A stretch of DNA of 10,495 nucleotides from Gammaproteobacteria bacterium (GCA_011322575.1 DRMK01000279.1:1-10495); one strand, 5' to 3'; shown: positions 1-8,422, counted from the first letter of the stretch. Numbers and translations are program-made. The notes: generated from the sequence alone by a model not told the origin.

Positions 1-324
1 ATAACTGGATGCACGTTGCAACTCCATCTGTTTACCGGCTTCCTCCTCCCTGGGCCAACTCTGGACCGTGAGGCGGTTCCGCCGCGCAAAACGGTGTATG
101 TGGTCATACATCTTGGGGGCCTCTTGCTGTAACTTGCCATCTACTACCAGACAGGTCTGACCGTCGATGACGGCCGGGTAGACGCTTTTCGAGTAGTGCA
201 GCCGGTGATCCGGCCCAAACTCCGCCAGCATGGAGGAGATCCGCTCCACCCAGTCGCCGGGGCGCAATCTGCTGCCATCTTCGCGGGTACCGAAGATTAC
301 CAATTTTTCATTATTATTATTCAT
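1..324 (-). CDS. DUF3579 family protein (3' end beyond window edge)
   Basis: The frame is open for 108 codons from an ATG at 324-322 to the window edge, so the C-terminus is missing. It begins MNNNNEKLVIFGTREDG and continues with RLRPGDWVERISSMLAEFGPD, then HRLHYSKSVYP and CLVVDGKL. This spacing (short beta strand, R-P-x-D-W, conserved HRLxYS, then CLVVD) is what I recall for the small DUF3579 proteins of beta- and gammaproteobacteria, which are about 100 residues and have no established function. The visible part is therefore close to full length. The protein is soluble, with no signal peptide or membrane segment. GAGGG about nine bases upstream may be the ribosome binding site. The four Asn codons come from an in-frame (AAT)4 run. 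The gene is divergent from gluQ and shares a 100-bp upstream region with it. I am sure that it is a gene, and fairly sure of the family. Confidence 0.8.
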   Translation of the reverse strand, partial: MNNNNEKLVIFGTREDGSRLRPGDWVERISSMLAEFGPDHRLHYSKSVYPAVIDGQTCLVVDGKLQQEAPKMYDHIHRFARRNRLTVQSWPREEEAGKQMELQRASSY

Positions 325-424
325 CGTTGCCGAACCCTCGATTGGTTTGCTCACTCCATTGTCGGCAGCTTGAGCGACAAGTTTAGGACAATCGGGCAAT
401 TTTCTGCCGGAGAAACAGAAGAGC
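325..424. promoter_or_regulatory. divergent upstream region of DUF3579 gene and gluQ
   Basis: These 100 bp separate two divergently oriented starts, so promoters for both genes should lie here. I could not find a -35/-10 pair with acceptable spacing in either direction. The only -10-like hexamer is GACAAT at 387-392, and it has no good partner. Upstream of gluQ there is GGAG at 409-412 and AGAAGAG at 417-423. The latter is very close to the ATG. Confidence 0.3.
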
Positions 425-1333
425 ATGACAGAGCAGACCGGATACACGGGACGCTTCGCCCCCTCACCCACCGGGCCGCTACACTTCGGCTCGCTGGTAA
501 GCGCAGTGGGTAGCTATCTCTGCGCACGCAGCGCCGGCGGTAGATGGTTGGTGCGCATGGAGGATCTGGACCTGCCTCGGGTGGTGCCGGGAGCCGCCGA
601 CGCGATCCTTGCCACGCTGGAAGCATTTGGCATGGAGTGGGACGGCGAGGTGCTCTACCAGAGCGCCCGGCTAGCCAGTTACGCCGCCGCGCTACCCTTG
701 CTGAAAGGGGAGCTCTACCCCTGTGGCTGCAGCCGCAGCGACATAGCCCGGCAAGGCGCTGATAGCGGGAACCACGCCATCTACCCCGGCACCTGCCGCG
801 AGGGACTGCCACCCGGCAAGACCGCCCGCTCCCTGAGGCTCTCCACCTACGGACGCAGTATCTCGTTCCGGGATCTCGTCCAGGGCCGCCAGCGGCAGGA
901 TCTGGAACGGGAGGTGGGAGATTTCGTTGTGCGACGCGCCGACGGCCTGTTCGCCTACCAGCTGGCGGTGGTGGTGGACGACGCGGCCCAGGGAATCACC
1001 GAGGTGGTGCGCGGCAGCGACCTGCTCGACTCCACTCCGCGCCAGATCCTGCTGCAGCGGCTGCTGGGCTTCCCCACGCCACGCTACGCCCATCTGCCGG
1101 TAGCCACCAACCGGCAGGGACAGAAGCTCAGCAAGCAGACCCATGCCGCCCCGCTGGACAACGGCCGCCCCCTGCCGGCCCTGTGGCGCGCCCTGAGATT
1201 CCTCGGTCAAGCCCCGCCGCGGGAGCTGCTGGACGGTGATCTGGAGAGCTTCTGGAGATGGGCCATCGCCAACTGGAGGATCTCGTCGGTACCGCGCGCC
1301 CTGGCGCGGCCGGAGAGCTGTGCCATAATGTAG
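425..1333 (+). CDS. gluQ: glutamyl-Q tRNA(Asp) synthetase
   Basis: A truncated GluRS paralogue that charges glutamate onto the queuosine base of tRNA(Asp) (GluQRS, also called YadB). The 302-residue length fits the family, which has the Rossmann catalytic domain but no anticodon-binding domain. The class I signature is at residues 12-24 (APSPTGPLHFGSL), with LHFG in place of HIGH. The KMSKS-like loop is KLSKQ at 234-238. Zinc ligands of the GluQRS type are seen as C100, C102, Y120 and C124. VRMEDLDLPR (43-52) is the conserved glutamate/ATP-site region. The ATG start lies directly before the catalytic signature, so no upstream start is needed. In many gammaproteobacteria this gene follows dksA; here it is divergent from a DUF3579 gene. 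The TAG stop (1331-1333) sits inside the 7-bp duplication of the element that follows, so the element's insertion left the protein intact. Confidence 0.95.
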   Translation: MTEQTGYTGRFAPSPTGPLHFGSLVSAVGSYLCARSAGGRWLVRMEDLDLPRVVPGAADAILATLEAFGMEWDGEVLYQSARLASYAAALPLLKGELYPCGCSRSDIARQGADSGNHAIYPGTCREGLPPGKTARSLRLSTYGRSISFRDLVQGRQRQDLEREVGDFVVRRADGLFAYQLAVVVDDAAQGITEVVRGSDLLDSTPRQILLQRLLGFPTPRYAHLPVATNRQGQKLSKQTHAAPLDNGRPLPALWRALRFLGQAPPRELLDGDLESFWRWAIANWRISSVPRALARPESCAIM

Positions 1334-1334
1334 C
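1328..1334. repeat. left copy of 7-bp target-site duplication ATGTAGC
   Basis: ATGTAGC here is repeated exactly at 1606-1612, on the other side of the 271-bp palindromic element. It contains the gluQ TAG stop. Confidence 0.65.
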
Positions 1335-1605
1335 GGGGTCTTCCCCAAATCGTGTGGGTAAAATGGTAAATCACCGCGTAGCGGCTTCGTCCTTGACAGG
1401 CAGGATGCACGCCACATACTCGGTAGCCAGAAGGGGATTGGGGCTATCTGGCCGGAGACTACCGGATATCCACTACCTGCGCGAATTGCAAGTGGTACGG
1501 CTATTCCAAAGTGTCCCCAATCCCCTTATGCCGACCATCTTCCGGCGTGCATCCTGCCTGTCAAGGATGATCTACCATTTTACCCACACGATTTGGGGAA
1601 GACCC
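1335..1605. mobile_element. MITE-like palindromic element, 271 bp, non-coding
   Basis: The ends are perfect 33-bp inverted repeats, 1336-1368 and 1573-1605; the left one starts GGGTCTTCCCCAAATCGTG. Inside are two more perfect inverted pairs: 24 bp at 1390-1413 with 1544-1567 (TCCTTGACAGGCAGGATGC and on) and 13 bp at 1431-1443 with 1515-1527 (AAGGGGATTGGGG). The centre (about 1444-1514) is unpaired. ATGTAGC occurs directly before (1328-1334) and directly after (1606-1612), as expected of a 7-bp target duplication. The left end carries one extra G. No open frame of note lies inside, so any mobility would need a transposase in trans. RNA from either strand would fold into a stem of at least 70 base pairs, and this may end or stabilise the gluQ message. 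I do not recognise the family; a large REP/BIME-like repeat is the alternative. Confidence 0.7.
1392..1420 (+). promoter_or_regulatory. possible inward-facing sigma70 promoter inside the element
   Basis: TTGACA (1392-1397), 17 bases, then CATACT (1415-1420, four of six matches to TATAAT). It reads into the palindrome's centre and on toward acs. The mirrored arm also has TTGACA on the minus strand (1565-1560) but lacks a good -10. The evidence is sequence pattern only. Confidence 0.3.
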
Positions 1606-1612
1606 ATGTAGC
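1606..1612. repeat. right copy of 7-bp target-site duplication ATGTAGC
   Basis: It abuts the right terminal inverted repeat, which ends GGAAGACCC, and matches 1328-1334. Removing the element and one copy would restore a short gluQ-acs intergenic region. Confidence 0.65.
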
Positions 1613-1755
1613 ATATCCTCCTTCGCCAGTCCTTCTGTTGCCGTCGGGCGGATCCTCCTTGACAGGCGGAACGCCCATCCAGAGAATGGTCTGCACCGAG
1701 GGGAGCATATATCAGGACAAAAACCGCCCCTGGCACAAACAACGGGGAGAGACCT
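1613..1755 (+). promoter_or_regulatory. acs upstream region with candidate promoter
   Basis: The 143 bases between the element's right duplication and the acs start hold TTGACA (1659-1664), 17 bases, then GAGAAT (1682-1687). That is a perfect -35 with a moderate -10, and would give an mRNA leader of about 60 bases. GGGGAG at 1744-1749 is the ribosome binding site for the ATG at 1756. The -35 lies in TCCTTGACAGGC (1656-1667), a 12-mer also found in both arms of the neighbouring palindromic element. No terminator or riboswitch is visible. Confidence 0.4.
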
Positions 1756-3693
<1,938 letters not shown>

Positions 3694-3720
3694 TACTCCC
3701 CCCCGTACGTGCCGGGGGTA
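3694..3720 (+). other. GC-rich hairpin between acs and yciO
   Basis: Directly after the acs stop, TAC-(T)-CCCCC (3694-3702) can pair with GGGGGTA (3714-3720). This gives an eight-pair stem with one bulged T, and the loop holds the palindrome CGTACG. No T-run follows, so it is not a standard intrinsic terminator. It could attenuate read-through into yciO or protect the acs mRNA 3' end. Confidence 0.3.
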
Positions 3721-3736
3721 GGGTCAACGCGAGCCC

Positions 3737-4360
3737 ATGAGCCAGTTCTTCCACATCCACCAGGACAATCCCCAGCACCGTCTCATCGTGCACAGCGTGG
3801 AGATCGTCCAGGCGGGAGGGGTCATCGTCTATCCCACCGACTCCGGTTATGCGTTGGGGTGTCACCTGGGGGACAAGCAGGCGGTCACCCGCATTCGCCG
3901 CATCCGCCGGCTGGACGAACGGCACCACCTTACCCTGGTCTGCAGCGATCTCTCCCAGATCTCCACCTACGCCCGGGTGGACAATAGCAACTACCGGCTG
4001 CTCAAGGCGCACACGCCGGGACCCTACACCTTCATCCTGGAAGCGACGCGGGAGGTGCCGCGCCGCCTGCTGCACCCCAAGCGCAAGACCATCGGCCTGC
4101 GGGTGCCGGACAACCGCATCGCCCAGGCGCTGTTGAAGGAGCTGCAGGAGCCGCTCATGAGCACCACCCTGATTCTACCGGGAGAGGAGCTGCCGCTCAC
4201 CGATCCCTACGAGATCCGGCAGTTCCTGGAGCACGACGTGGATCTGGTGATTGACGGCGGTTTCTGCGGGTTCGAGCCTACCACCGTGGTGGATCTCACC
4301 GGCGACCGGCCAGTGGTGATCCGCGAGGGATCTGGTGAGACGGAGAGCCTCACCTTCTGA
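3737..4360 (+). CDS. yciO: YciO, Sua5/YrdC-family RNA-binding protein
   Basis: A 207-residue YrdC-fold protein of the Sua5/TsaC/YciO family, whose Sua5 and TsaC members make threonylcarbamoyl-AMP for the t6A modification of tRNA. YciO itself binds RNA, and its physiological role is less settled. The N-terminus MSQFFHIHQDNPQHRLI matches E. coli YciO (206 residues) almost residue for residue, which fixes the start despite no clear ribosome binding site. Further features: GGVIVYPTDSGYALGC (27-42), then the K/R-rich nucleotide-binding region with HTPGPYTFILEATREVPRRLL and KRKTIGLRVPDNRIAQALL, then EPLMSTTL and the end motif TTVVDLTGDRPVVIREGSG. It is separated from acs by 43 bases and may share its transcript. 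It is convergent with the lipoprotein gene. Confidence 0.93.
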   Translation: MSQFFHIHQDNPQHRLIVHSVEIVQAGGVIVYPTDSGYALGCHLGDKQAVTRIRRIRRLDERHHLTLVCSDLSQISTYARVDNSNYRLLKAHTPGPYTFILEATREVPRRLLHPKRKTIGLRVPDNRIAQALLKELQEPLMSTTLILPGEELPLTDPYEIRQFLEHDVDLVIDGGFCGFEPTTVVDLTGDRPVVIREGSGETESLTF

Positions 4361-4414
4361 CCGATGCCTGGAAACTCAATGAGGGTCTTCCCAAAGTCGT
4401 GTGGGTAAGCAGCT
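4361..4414. repeat. convergent intergenic gap with solitary copy of the element's terminus
   Basis: Positions 4383-4408 start GGGTCTTCCCAAAGTCGTG and end TGGGTAA. They match the left end of the 271-bp palindromic element over 26 nt, apart from one C lost and one G gained (CCCCAAATCG against CCCAAAGTCG). No second arm and no flanking duplication are visible. The copy lies between the yciO stop (4358-4360) and the lipoprotein stop (4415-4417). It could be a remnant, or a short repeat used as a convergent transcription or mRNA 3'-end signal. I see no classical terminator here. Confidence 0.6.
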
Positions 4415-6064
4415 CTATTGTTGCTCCTGCAGATCCCGATACCAGCTCTCGGGCAGAGTCAGCTGGTAGAGATCCACATACTTGTCGCGCTGGTCGTGGT
4501 GATTTGCTCCCCAGTAGATGCGCGTACCACTCCGGTTGATGGTGGCCGCTGCTTCCAGCCAGTAGTACTTTTTGTTGGTCTGCGGGAAACGGGTGAAGGT
4601 CTGCGCCACGCGCCAGTGGCGGCCGTTCTCCTTGATCTCCAGCATGTAGTGGGTGCCGTCGGACCAGATCGCAGGCTGTTCCCCACGGCTGGTCTGGGGA
4701 CCGTAGGTGGATACCAGCACCCAGCCGGGCCGATCGTAGTTGTTCCCCGAAAGGTGCAGACCCACGTAGGTGGAGCTGGAGAAGTTGAGCTTCAGCAGGT
4801 TCTGCTCGCTCAGATCCTCCAGATAGGTGGCGGTGATCCAGTCGGTATCGCTGTCCTGGGCCACGAACACCTCGCGCCCGGCGGCGTCGAGGGCAAAATC
4901 GAAGTGCCCCTTGCGGGTTCCCATGCGCCGCTCGCCGCTGAAATCCCGCCGGTAAACATAGGGTCGGTAGCCTCCAGGTGCCTGGGTGGAGTTGACCAGC
5001 ACGTAGTTGCCGGAAGGGCTCAACACACAGTACTTGGCCTTGAAAGCGGGACGGGAGCCGGTGGCCGTTACATAGCTCCCCACGATGCTGTTGGTCTTGA
5101 AATCGAATACAATCCAGTCCAGATCCGCCGCCGGGCCACCAGCGCGCACGATGAACGGGCGATACCTGCCGTCGGCGCTGGCCTCACCCTTGGTGCCTGA
5201 GGTAATGGACTGCATATCGGGATAGTCCTGCCTGAAGTCGTACAGAAGCACGCTCTGGTCCCCGGACACATCATAGCGGTAGAGAGCGGCGCCCTTGCGG
5301 TAGTAAAGGATGTTCGGATCCGAAACGTCCCACCGCGGCTCCGCTGCTGCGCTCAACTTGGTCAGTTCCTTGATGTAGGCACCGCTCTGCACGTCATACA
5401 GATACCAGAAGTTGGAATTGGTGGCCATCACTATCAGCATGCTGCCGTCGGCGTTCTCGATATCCGGGATGGCATACTCGTTGAGCACACCATCCAGGAC
5501 CTTGCCGGGATTCTTTTTGGAACGTGGTGGATTGAGGTTGTCCACGTCCGTGATTCGGAGCACTTGGTATCCAGAGAGGGGATCCGCGTAGCTTTCCCCG
5601 GCTGCCACTTGGGGAGGAGATCCTATGGGAAATACCTCGCTATCCAGATTGTATTCGACCGGCGGAGGAGCAACCGCATTCGCACCCACAACGGTTATGC
5701 TGAAAGGACCGAGTGCATCTTCATCCATCCCATCGGTAACCTTGATTATGATATCGGGATAGGTACCGGGATCCTGTTCTTTCGGGGTTCCCCAAAGCAT
5801 CCCCGTAGCCGGATCGAATTCGGCCCAGCGAGGTTTCCCGGAGACAGAGTACAGCAACTTGTCATCATCGAGGTCGTTGGCAACCGGCTCGAATCGGTAA
5901 CTCTCTCCAACCCTCACCGAATACTGCGGTTCCCCAAAAATCACCGGGGAGGCGTTCTTGCGCGAATCGGCCACATTTATCAGCGCCTCCTCCCCGCAGC
6001 CGGAGAGGAGAAACACAATGAAAAACAGCGGCGCAAGCAACAGTGATCTCGTGCAATGTGGCAT
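4415..6064 (-). CDS. outer-membrane lipoprotein with Ig-like domain and beta-propeller-like region
   Basis: A 549-residue exported protein of unknown role. A type II signal peptide ends in the lipobox LLSGC with the lipidated Cys at 23. The +2 residue is Gly, not Asp, so outer-membrane sorting is expected. Residues about 37-128 form a putative Ig/cadherin-like (He_PIG) domain, with the typical YRFEPVANDLDDDKLLYSVSG, FDPATGMLWGTP and IIIKVTDG segments. From about 165 onward the chain is all-beta with repeating blades such as FWYLYDVQSGAY and ALYRYDVSG, resembling WD40-like or oligogalacturonate-lyase-type propellers. I see no catalytic residues I can name. It lies 70 bases behind the ATP-grasp gene on the same strand and may be the last operon member or have its own start site. 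The start is set by the signal peptide; the ribosome binding site (CGGGA) is weak. A surface glycan-binding or lyase-like function is inference only. Confidence 0.85.
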   Translation of the reverse strand: MPHCTRSLLLAPLFFIVFLLSGCGEEALINVADSRKNASPVIFGEPQYSVRVGESYRFEPVANDLDDDKLLYSVSGKPRWAEFDPATGMLWGTPKEQDPGTYPDIIIKVTDGMDEDALGPFSITVVGANAVAPPPVEYNLDSEVFPIGSPPQVAAGESYADPLSGYQVLRITDVDNLNPPRSKKNPGKVLDGVLNEYAIPDIENADGSMLIVMATNSNFWYLYDVQSGAYIKELTKLSAAAEPRWDVSDPNILYYRKGAALYRYDVSGDQSVLLYDFRQDYPDMQSITSGTKGEASADGRYRPFIVRAGGPAADLDWIVFDFKTNSIVGSYVTATGSRPAFKAKYCVLSPSGNYVLVNSTQAPGGYRPYVYRRDFSGERRMGTRKGHFDFALDAAGREVFVAQDSDTDWITATYLEDLSEQNLLKLNFSSSTYVGLHLSGNNYDRPGWVLVSTYGPQTSRGEQPAIWSDGTHYMLEIKENGRHWRVAQTFTRFPQTNKKYYWLEAAATINRSGTRIYWGANHHDQRDKYVDLYQLTLPESWYRDLQEQQ

Positions 6065-6134
6065 AGTGGATCCCGGTTGGAAAGATGGTCGTTATCCACC
6101 TTTTTCGGATCCGCCACGGCACATCTTTAATCGA

Positions 6135-7160
6135 TCACATAACTTTTACCTGTTCAACAGAGACCAATCGATCACACTTCGCTCCCTGAACTCCGTAACG
6201 CACCGCAAACAGCGTATCGGGAACCGGATCCCCACGCAGCCAGCCCACGATGGCGCGCGGCAGGTCCAGCCCGGCAATATGGGAGAAGGGATACCCGCCG
6301 CCGAAACGGGGATTCATCTCCAGTCCATAGAGCTTCCCGTCATGCTCGAAAAAGTCGCAGTCCAGATTGGCCACATGCCGCAGCCTCTCCGCCAGCCTGC
6401 GCCCCTCTGCCATCAGTCGCGGATGCTCCACTACCCGCGCCCTGTCGGTCTCCCCGGCACGCATGGCCAGCTTCCGTTTTACCACCGTGGTCCGGTAGCT
6501 ACCCTGCAGATCGTTGATTACGTCCAGCCCGTATTCGACACCCGGCAGATATTGCTGAATCATGACGGAGTGGCGCGCATCCGCATCGCTCACCGCGGCC
6601 AGGATGGTGCGCTTCAGCTTGTGGTGCGCCAGCTCCCAGACCAGCTCCAGCTCACGGATGTCCCGGGGGTACTCGATCCCGATGGAGGCGCTTCCCCAGC
6701 GCGGCTTCACCACCACCGGGAAGGTGAGCTCCCCCGCCGCAACCGCGCTGCGGGCGCTCTCAAGGGTCAGCCAGCTGCGCGGGCAGGAGATCCCGAGTTC
6801 GGAGAAGAAGCGCATGCTCTTCCATTTGTCGAAGCAGATCTCGACCACATCCGGGCTGGATACCACCACCCTGATCCCGTCCTCGAGGAACTCCTGCCTG
6901 GCGTCGGCCAACAGCGGCAGCTCCAGATCGTTCAGGGAGATCACCGCCGCCACCCGCTCCCGCTGGCACAGCTCCAGCAGGCGCGACAGGTAGGCGGGAT
7001 CATCCACGGGAGGCAGCCGGAAGGCACCGTCCGCCTCCTGGAGCGCGGGCGAAGCGGGACTGGCGTCGGCGGCCAGCACCCGGCCGGTGCCATCCAGGGC
7101 GGCACGGAAGTAGTGGAGCAGGTAGTTGCGCCGCCCGGCGCAGGTGAACAGGATGTTCAT
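6135..7160 (-). CDS. ATP-grasp family carboxylate-amine ligase
   Basis: A 341-residue ATP-grasp enzyme of the carbamoyl-phosphate-synthase-like / PylC-like type often found in capsule and natural-product clusters. Such enzymes activate a carboxylate as acyl-phosphate and join it to an amine or similar nucleophile. The N-terminal pre-ATP-grasp Rossmann-like domain starts MNILFTCAGRRNYLL and includes VLAADASP (28-35). ATP binding is shown by FPVVVKPRWGSASIG (147-161, K152) and IQQYLPGVEYG (201-211). Metal and phosphate binding is shown by DCDFFEHDGKLYGLEMNPRFGGGYP (267-291; E281, N283 and R285 are the expected residues). I start it at the ATG at 7160, which overlaps the decarboxylase stop by ATGA (7157-7160), so translation is likely coupled. 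A longer frame from a GTG at 7313 would bury 51 unlike residues in the decarboxylase gene. The substrate is not deducible; the neighbouring decarboxylase may supply the amine. Confidence 0.9.
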   Translation of the reverse strand: MNILFTCAGRRNYLLHYFRAALDGTGRVLAADASPASPALQEADGAFRLPPVDDPAYLSRLLELCQRERVAAVISLNDLELPLLADARQEFLEDGIRVVVSSPDVVEICFDKWKSMRFFSELGISCPRSWLTLESARSAVAAGELTFPVVVKPRWGSASIGIEYPRDIRELELVWELAHHKLKRTILAAVSDADARHSVMIQQYLPGVEYGLDVINDLQGSYRTTVVKRKLAMRAGETDRARVVEHPRLMAEGRRLAERLRHVANLDCDFFEHDGKLYGLEMNPRFGGGYPFSHIAGLDLPRAIVGWLRGDPVPDTLFAVRYGVQGAKCDRLVSVEQVKVM

Positions 7161-8422
7161 GCCGCGTCGCCACCCATGCGGTAGGCGGCCAGGAACTGCT
7201 CCAGGCTCTGCTCCGTACGCAGCAGTTCGAATCCCCCATCCCCATCGGGGGCCAGGATGGCCGGGGCCGGATTGATGAAGGGGGGGGTCATCACCGTGGT
7301 ATAGGCTCCACACCCCCCGATCTCCAGGTAGTCTCCGGGCCGCGGCTCGTGCAGCTCCACCTCGCGCAGGATCACATCCTTCTCCATGCAGGTGGAACCC
7401 ACCACGTCGTATGACAGCACCTCCCCCTCCTCCCCGCCGCGCGCGCGGATATGACGGAACGGCATGTTATGGGGGTGCATGGTGGGCTTGACGTTGAGCA
7501 CGGAGCCGTCCACGGTCACGAAGCGCTTGCCCCCGGCAACCCTTTTGGTACTGTGCACCCGCGTATAGAAACTCATGGCATCCGCGACCACCGATACCCC
7601 TGGCTCCGCGACCAGGCTGGGGCGGTTCCGCGAGACCCAATCGTCCTGCAGCAGGGTCCCGGCAATCGCCGCGGCATACTCGTCGAAGCGCGGCACCCTC
7701 CTGCCAAGCAGCCGCTCCGCCGCGGTGCCGAAGAATCCACCGCCCACGTTGAGATAGCGGACCCTGTCCAGCGCGTAGCGCTGCCGTACCGCGCACAGGG
7801 TAGTGGCAATGGCGCGGAAGTTCTCCACACTGCGATCACTGGAGGAGGTGTGGCCATGCAGGGAGACAATCTCCACGCCGCTGCCCCCCAGCATCTTCAC
7901 GGCGCGCTCCAACTCCTCTCCGGCGAGACCAAACCGCCCCGCCTGCTGTCCTTCCTGTACCCGGGATCTCCCGTCCGGCCCCACCAGCCTGACGTTGACG
8001 CGCAGCCCCACCACCGGTCTGGCGGCCGGATTCCATTTTACCCAGCGGCATACAAAGGCCACCTCGGTAAGGGAGTCCAGATTGACCACGGATCCGGCCC
8101 CCAGGGCGAGCGCCAGATCCTCCTCCCGTTTCAACGGGCCGTTGAATATTATCCTGCGCCGTTGGTACCCCAACCTGAGCGCCAGCTCGTACTCCAGCCG
8201 GGAGACCACCTCCGCCCAACCATCCGTCCGCTTCACCAGCAGGCAGGCGGCCGGCAGATAGTTGGTCTTGAACGAGTAGCCGAGTATGAATGGCTCGTAG
8301 CGGGCCCGCATGGAGTCGGCAAACTGCCGGAGATTGGCCTCGAAACGCTCCGGATGGAACAGATAGAAGGGGGTTCCATAACGCTGCGCAACCGCCTCCA
8401 CCTCGGCATGGCCCACCCTCAT
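7157..8422 (-). CDS. PLP-dependent decarboxylase, fold type III (Orn/Lys/Arg/DAP decarboxylase family 2)
   Basis: A 421-residue alanine-racemase-fold enzyme related to diaminopimelate decarboxylase (LysA). It is expected to remove CO2 from a basic or amino-sugar-like amino acid. The PLP Schiff-base lysine is K52 in GYSFKTNYLPA. Other cofactor contacts are SRLEYELA (74-81), SLHGHTSS (187-194, H191), the phosphate-binding NVGGGF (225-230) and EPG (273-275). C345 and D349 in GSTCMEKD match the second-subunit catalytic C-x3-D, and GAYT (372-375) is the PLP-stacking tyrosine motif. YSFKTN and HGHTSS differ from housekeeping LysA (which has YAxKAN and HxHIGS), so I infer a specialised pathway enzyme and not lysine biosynthesis. 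The start overlaps the glycosyl transferase stop by ATGA (8419-8422), and the end overlaps the ATP-grasp start the same way. Confidence 0.9.
   Translation of the reverse strand: MRVGHAEVEAVAQRYGTPFYLFHPERFEANLRQFADSMRARYEPFILGYSFKTNYLPAACLLVKRTDGWAEVVSRLEYELALRLGYQRRRIIFNGPLKREEDLALALGAGSVVNLDSLTEVAFVCRWVKWNPAARPVVGLRVNVRLVGPDGRSRVQEGQQAGRFGLAGEELERAVKMLGGSGVEIVSLHGHTSSSDRSVENFRAIATTLCAVRQRYALDRVRYLNVGGGFFGTAAERLLGRRVPRFDEYAAAIAGTLLQDDWVSRNRPSLVAEPGVSVVADAMSFYTRVHSTKRVAGGKRFVTVDGSVLNVKPTMHPHNMPFRHIRARGGEEGEVLSYDVVGSTCMEKDVILREVELHEPRPGDYLEIGGCGAYTTVMTPPFINPAPAILAPDGDGGFELLRTEQSLEQFLAAYRMGGDAA

Noticed and set aside
310..322. (ATT)4 run at the DUF3579 start as a phase-variation tract
   Set aside because: It is a trinucleotide in coding sequence, so length changes would not shift the frame. 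It only alters the number of Asn residues.
1321..1333. Possible truncation of gluQ by the inserted element
   Set aside because: The stop codon lies within the duplicated target and the protein has normal family length with all motifs, so the gene appears intact.
4418..5200. Open frame of 260 codons on the plus strand
   Set aside because: It is antisense to the lipoprotein gene, which has a clear lipobox and Ig-like domain. No family features were seen on this strand.
6129..6177. Direct repeat AATCGATCACA at the end of the ATP-grasp gene, two copies about 38 bp apart
   Set aside because: It is short, one copy lies inside coding sequence, and there is no inverted partner or mobile-element context. 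It is likely chance.
5958..7184. Open frame of 408 codons on the plus strand
   Set aside because: It lies opposite the ATP-grasp gene, is rich in Q/R/P/H, shows no motifs, and is a shadow of the ligase codon usage.
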